Below, in pieces: positions 13,684-16,967 of a stretch of DNA of 16,967 bases. The stretch's first letter is position 1. Each line of letters starts with the position of its first letter. Location of the stretch: contig CALBHK010000030.1 of the NCBI GenBank assembly GCA_937894565.1, forward strand, positions 1 to 16,967. Reading direction: 5' to 3'. Under the pieces are notes generated by a model, which saw only the letters and a program-made list of their open reading frames with translations, did not search any database and was not told the origin of the DNA. A program made the position numbers and the translations under genes. The DNA is from an uncultured Chlamydiae bacterium. GTDB lineage: Bacteria; Chlamydiota; Chlamydiia; Chlamydiales; CALBHK01.

Positions 13684-16600
13684 CTATTTTTCCTTTCCTT
13701 AATAACTCAAATCCGCCAAAAACCTCTTGAGAATACTCTCCCCACTGATTTGCCTGTTCCTGCGTAATAGAAGGAAGATGACGGCTACAAGAGGCCCAGA
13801 TAGCCGTTTGATTATAAAAATAATCTCCTCCCAACGCTACCTGCTTGATTTTTTTGCTCATTTCTTGCTCCCCTTTTTCGAAAGCTTCCATCCATTCAGG
13901 AAGCAGGGGGACCATTTGATGACGTGCTCTAAGTGCATAATTGACTAACTTTTCAAGTGCTTCGTCTATTTTTTCAACATCAGGAAAATAACTCTTGCCA
14001 CTCTTTAAAAAAACAATTTCAGCTTGCTGCAAGCAAGCTTTTTTAATAAATGAAAAAACAAGGATCAAAGGCCAGGAGCTCATGATAGAACGCGTATCAT
14101 CTTTGCGATCAATCAATAACCGATTGCCCGACACTCCCTCTATTTCTCCTGTAATCTCTGCGTTCCCTATTCTAATAGGTAGAATTTGACTTGTTCCTAA
14201 ATGCAAGCTTTCAAGCCGATGAGGCTCTATCCCCCATTCGCTTAAGAGCTCTTGGTATTCCTGAAATGCTGCACGCACTTTTTCTTGCGCTAACTCTTTA
14301 AACATCCCCGAGGAAATTTTTCCTTGCTTCGCCACCAAGCGCATCGCCTCTTGCGCCGATATTTTAGAGCGTTGCTGTTTAAAAGCGTGAAGATCTAACG
14401 CTGAAAGGGTCAATCTCTCTTCAATTGACAAGCTTGGTTTTTTCTTAAATACCACTCCCAATGCCTCTTTCATGAAAACCTGCAAGGGATCTTTGCAAAC
14501 GCGCACTAAATCCTGAAGCGTTAGCTCGATCTCTTCCTCTTCTTGGACCTCTTTCCTCTTACCTGCAAATAGATCATAAAAAGCGATCTCTTTTTTCTCT
14601 CTTCCCTTAGCTATCCTATAATAACGTTCTGAATAAGAGGGGTGAGGGCAATTTTTTGTAAAATAAAAGGAATCACTAGCCTGACTTGGGTGGTTAAAGA
14701 CAATTTTGTTACTTATTTTATCTCCATCTATAGAGTAGGAAGCATCTAATTGGCTTAGCAGCTCAATTAAAGGCAAGGCAAAACCTGTTTCTTCATGCAC
14801 ACTTAAAGTAAATATCAACTTCTCTCTAGCCGATAAAATGGCCTCTAAAAATAAATAGCGATCATATTCATGAGCAGAAGGAGCTGCATAAGGAGTTCCT
14901 TCTAAAAGATCTAAAGGACGGTTTACTATTTTTTTAGGAAATTGATCTTGTGACATCCCCATAAGCACCATCACTTTAGCAGGCAGGGCGCGCATGGGGA
15001 GCAGAGAGCAAAAACGCACCGCATGAAGAGGGCCTTCTTGCACGCTCTTTCTTTTTTCCAAATACTCTATTAACCGCTCTTTAATGGTAAGATAGGGGAA
15101 AAGGGTATTTATTTTCTGTCTACAAAGCATTTGAGTAAATGTAAACAAATCCTCTTCTTCCTGAAGATCAATGAAAGAGCGCACCCACTGTTCAATAAAA
15201 AGAGCCCATTCTGATAGGGTTTGGAGTGCATTTTCCTGAATTAAGCGGGCGCTCTCTTCTAAAGAACGCAAATAAAGTTCTAAACGTCCCAACAAATCAG
15301 CTTGCGTCATCGAAATGCTGCTCTCTTCTAAAAGAGAGTCGCATAAAATGCCCAATTCATGCTTCCAGTCATCGCCTTTTAACCACTTTTTAATTTGATT
15401 CAAATCTTCTTCATCAAAACCTGCACGCTTGCTCACCCATGGATGGCTAAGCAGATGGATGATACTATAAGCATCCCCAGAAGCATTCCAAAACCCTTCA
15501 GTCACTTTAAAAAGACGCTGTAAGCAATTTAAAAGAGGATTTTTGGCATGATCATAAATTTGATAATCTATACCGAAAACAGTTTTGCCAAAAACAGATT
15601 CTATTGCACAACTATACAAAGAGATATCGGGAGCCATCACCACCACATCAGTTAGAGAAATCCCCTCTTCATCTATCAATTGAAGAATTTTATCATGCAC
15701 GATTTCTACTTCGCGAAAAGCATCATTTGCAACTAATACAGAAATAGAACGATCTTCTCCTATCTCTTTTGTATATCCTCTTTCTTGCGCCAACAATAAA
15801 TCTGCTTGCAGATGATCTAATAACGTGTTTTTTTCTTTTTTCAAAAATCGCACCTCATCAGGAGCGGTTTCTATATCCTCAACAATCGGGGCCATGACAT
15901 AATCACCTACACACTCTATGGAGGATTCTTCCAACTGCCGGGCAAATTTCCTTCCCAAACTCCCTAAGTTACCAAGCAAGCGATGACGCTCAAAAATTTC
16001 CTCTTCATGACGAGATGATTGCTTATCGGTTAAAAGATCGCTCCAAAAATGACAAGAGGGAGAAATCACATAATAAGTAACAGGAACACTTTTTCCTACT
16101 TCCATTAAAAATTGATGATGCAGGGGGGCTAAATAACTTAAGGCAAAAAAATGAACTTCTGTCTCTTTTTCCAATCGAATATTTAAATTTTCATACTGGT
16201 TAACCCCCCGATAAAAAGGATCTGCGTTGATCTGTTTCCAGAGCGCATGCTGCCAATCATCTTTTTTTTGCTTCCAGATCTCATCCCCATAAAGCCCATA
16301 TGTTTGAAAATGGCCAGCTAGCTCTTTGCTCAAGCGCGCTCTGCGTCTAAAATAACGCACAGAATCTTTCACTCCTAAATAAGTAGAGACAGGCTCTGGC
16401 ATCAACTCTTCTAGGGCCTGCTCAACTCCAAATGCCAGCTCTAAGGAAGTGGGAATATGCTCTGTCTTGGAGAGACGATGAATCGCTTCCTGATGCGAAC
16501 AAAATTCTATGCCCATAGCAATCCCAATATCTGGATCTTGCGCCAGACATTGCATAAGATAACTCTCTAAAATTTTAGAAGGAACGGCAACAAGACGTCT

Positions 16601-16684
16601 TTTAAAGGGATTGCCGCTGGCAAATAAGCGTTGCTTTAAATGCGTGTAGAGAACTTCAATTTGATTGCTAAGAATGGCTTTCAT
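13676..16684 (-). CDS. recC: Exonuclease V subunit RecC (Chi-recognition/scaffold subunit)
   Basis: Non-catalytic scaffold of RecBCD that splits the duplex and scans for Chi, 1002 aa from the ATG at 16684 (E. coli 1122). Recognised by segments shared with E. coli RecC: N-terminal SNQIEVLYTHL, residues ~313-366 (AFREVEIVHDKILQLI, VVVMAPDISLYS, ESVFG), and ~558-585 (LLPMRALPAKVMVLMGMSQD, QFPKK). Inactive helicase-like domains are expected from the family; no Walker A is seen. It heads the recC-recB-recD operon and overlaps recB by eight bases. A TTG directly before the ATG is an alternative start. No clear ribosome site precedes it and no promoter is obvious in the 43 bases to the terminator upstream, so readthrough or a poorly conserved promoter is likely. 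Chi specificity cannot be predicted. Confidence 0.95.
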   Translation of the reverse strand: MKAILSNQIEVLYTHLKQRLFASGNPFKRRLVAVPSKILESYLMQCLAQDPDIGIAMGIEFCSHQEAIHRLSKTEHIPTSLELAFGVEQALEELMPEPVSTYLGVKDSVRYFRRRARLSKELAGHFQTYGLYGDEIWKQKKDDWQHALWKQINADPFYRGVNQYENLNIRLEKETEVHFFALSYLAPLHHQFLMEVGKSVPVTYYVISPSCHFWSDLLTDKQSSRHEEEIFERHRLLGNLGSLGRKFARQLEESSIECVGDYVMAPIVEDIETAPDEVRFLKKEKNTLLDHLQADLLLAQERGYTKEIGEDRSISVLVANDAFREVEIVHDKILQLIDEEGISLTDVVVMAPDISLYSCAIESVFGKTVFGIDYQIYDHAKNPLLNCLQRLFKVTEGFWNASGDAYSIIHLLSHPWVSKRAGFDEEDLNQIKKWLKGDDWKHELGILCDSLLEESSISMTQADLLGRLELYLRSLEESARLIQENALQTLSEWALFIEQWVRSFIDLQEEEDLFTFTQMLCRQKINTLFPYLTIKERLIEYLEKRKSVQEGPLHAVRFCSLLPMRALPAKVMVLMGMSQDQFPKKIVNRPLDLLEGTPYAAPSAHEYDRYLFLEAILSAREKLIFTLSVHEETGFALPLIELLSQLDASYSIDGDKISNKIVFNHPSQASDSFYFTKNCPHPSYSERYYRIAKGREKKEIAFYDLFAGKRKEVQEEEEIELTLQDLVRVCKDPLQVFMKEALGVVFKKKPSLSIEERLTLSALDLHAFKQQRSKISAQEAMRLVAKQGKISSGMFKELAQEKVRAAFQEYQELLSEWGIEPHRLESLHLGTSQILPIRIGNAEITGEIEGVSGNRLLIDRKDDTRSIMSSWPLILVFSFIKKACLQQAEIVFLKSGKSYFPDVEKIDEALEKLVNYALRARHQMVPLLPEWMEAFEKGEQEMSKKIKQVALGGDYFYNQTAIWASCSRHLPSITQEQANQWGEYSQEVFGGFELLRKGKIDA

Positions 16685-16727
16685 CAATAATAGAATGCCA
16701 CGAACAGGATAAAAAATCCAAAAAAAT

Positions 16728-16768
16728 AAGTTCTCAAAGACTCAAACAAGTTTGAGCTTTGAGAACTT
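16728..16768 (-). terminator. Strong rho-independent terminator of the small upstream gene
   Basis: AAGTTCTCAAAG (16728-16739) pairs with CTTTGAGAACTT (16757-16768), and inside it CTCAAAC (16741-16747) pairs with GTTTGAG (16750-16756), leaving one bulged A and a 2-nt loop. On the minus strand the hairpin is followed by ATTTTTTTGGATTTTTT. It starts 11 bases after the stop of the 42-aa gene and isolates it from recC. Confidence 0.88.
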
Positions 16769-16779
16769 ACACAAGACGA

Positions 16780-16908
16780 CTATTTTTTCTTCTTGTTTAG
16801 ATTTTCTTGTTGTTTGCCTTTGTTTTCGTTCTGTTTGAGATTTTTTTGAAGTTGATCTCTATTCTCTGTTTGTTTTTGTTCTGGTTTGTCTTTATTAAAC
16901 ATGCCCAT
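16780..16908 (-). CDS. Small Lys/Gln/Asn-rich protein, 42 aa
   Basis: Minus-strand ORF beginning MGMFNKDKPEQKQ and ending QQENLNKKKK. AAGGA lies seven bases before the ATG at 16908, and a strong terminator follows the stop by 11 bases, so it looks like a real single-gene transcript unit. The product is almost entirely polar: about a quarter Lys, with much Gln, Asn and Glu, and no hydrophobic core or Cys. I recognise no family. It is probably intrinsically disordered and perhaps nucleic-acid binding; this is a guess from composition. A second in-frame ATG two codons later is an alternative start. Confidence 0.6.
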   Translation of the reverse strand: MGMFNKDKPEQKQTENRDQLQKNLKQNENKGKQQENLNKKKK

Positions 16909-16931
16909 GTTTTGATCCTTGTTTTAAGGTT

Positions 16932-16950
16932 TATGTGTTGCCGGCACATA
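16932..16950 (+). terminator. Weak hairpin with T-run near the right edge
   Basis: TATGTG (16932-16937) and CACATA (16945-16950) form a 6-bp stem around a 7-nt loop containing GCCGGC, followed on the plus strand by TCTTTTTT. No plus-strand gene ends here in the window, so it may instead be a dyad upstream of the small minus-strand gene. Confidence 0.25.
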
Positions 16951-16967
16951 TCTTTTTTGATTTGTCC

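Overview
The window looks like a chromosome segment from a member of the Chlamydiae outside the classical Chlamydia genus (a Parachlamydia/Waddlia/Simkania-type amoeba symbiont). The reasons are the low-GC sequence, the lcrH-copB-copD gene order typical of chlamydial type III secretion (T3SS) translocator loci, and a RecBCD set, which Chlamydiae carry. The assignment to phylum is fairly firm; the genus cannot be read from the sequence.

Region 1 (about 1-9014, plus strand) is one tightly packed T3SS translocator operon. In order it holds: a 5'-truncated helical secreted-type protein; a second helical protein of 381 aa whose start overlaps the first gene's stop; an LcrH/SycD-type TPR chaperone; a 162-bp near-perfect palindrome; an unrecognised 526-aa protein; a second LcrH/SycD chaperone; a large CopB-like translocator (about 756 aa, several membrane helices, chaperone-binding motif PVLSTP); a CopD-like translocator (about 469 aa, one membrane segment); and a CesT-type class I chaperone. 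The order helical protein - LcrH - large translocator - small translocator - small chaperone resembles sseB-sscA-sseC-sseD in Salmonella SPI-2 and eseB-escA-eseC-eseD in Edwardsiella. This suggests the first two proteins could be EspA/SseB-like filament or needle-tip components. That is an inference from order and helix pattern, not proven homology.

Region 2 (9015-9335) is the convergent gap between the two operons. It holds a decayed IS630-type transposase fragment bounded by a 15-bp imperfect direct repeat, a small hairpin, and a near-consensus leftward promoter (TTGACA, 17 nt, TATATT) that would make RNA antisense to the end of the T3SS operon.

Region 3 (9336-16684, minus strand) is a complete recC-recB-recD operon for exonuclease V. 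Helicase motifs of RecB and RecD and the RecB nuclease residues are intact. The genes overlap, so they are probably translationally coupled.

Region 4 (16685-16967) holds a strong minus-strand rho-independent terminator and, upstream of it, a 42-codon Lys/Gln/Asn-rich small gene with a good ribosome binding site.

The points most worth following up are the candidate tip/filament proteins, the unknown 526-aa protein between two chaperones, and the palindromic element that is open for translation on both strands and carries a Shine-Dalgarno-plus-ATG at each end.
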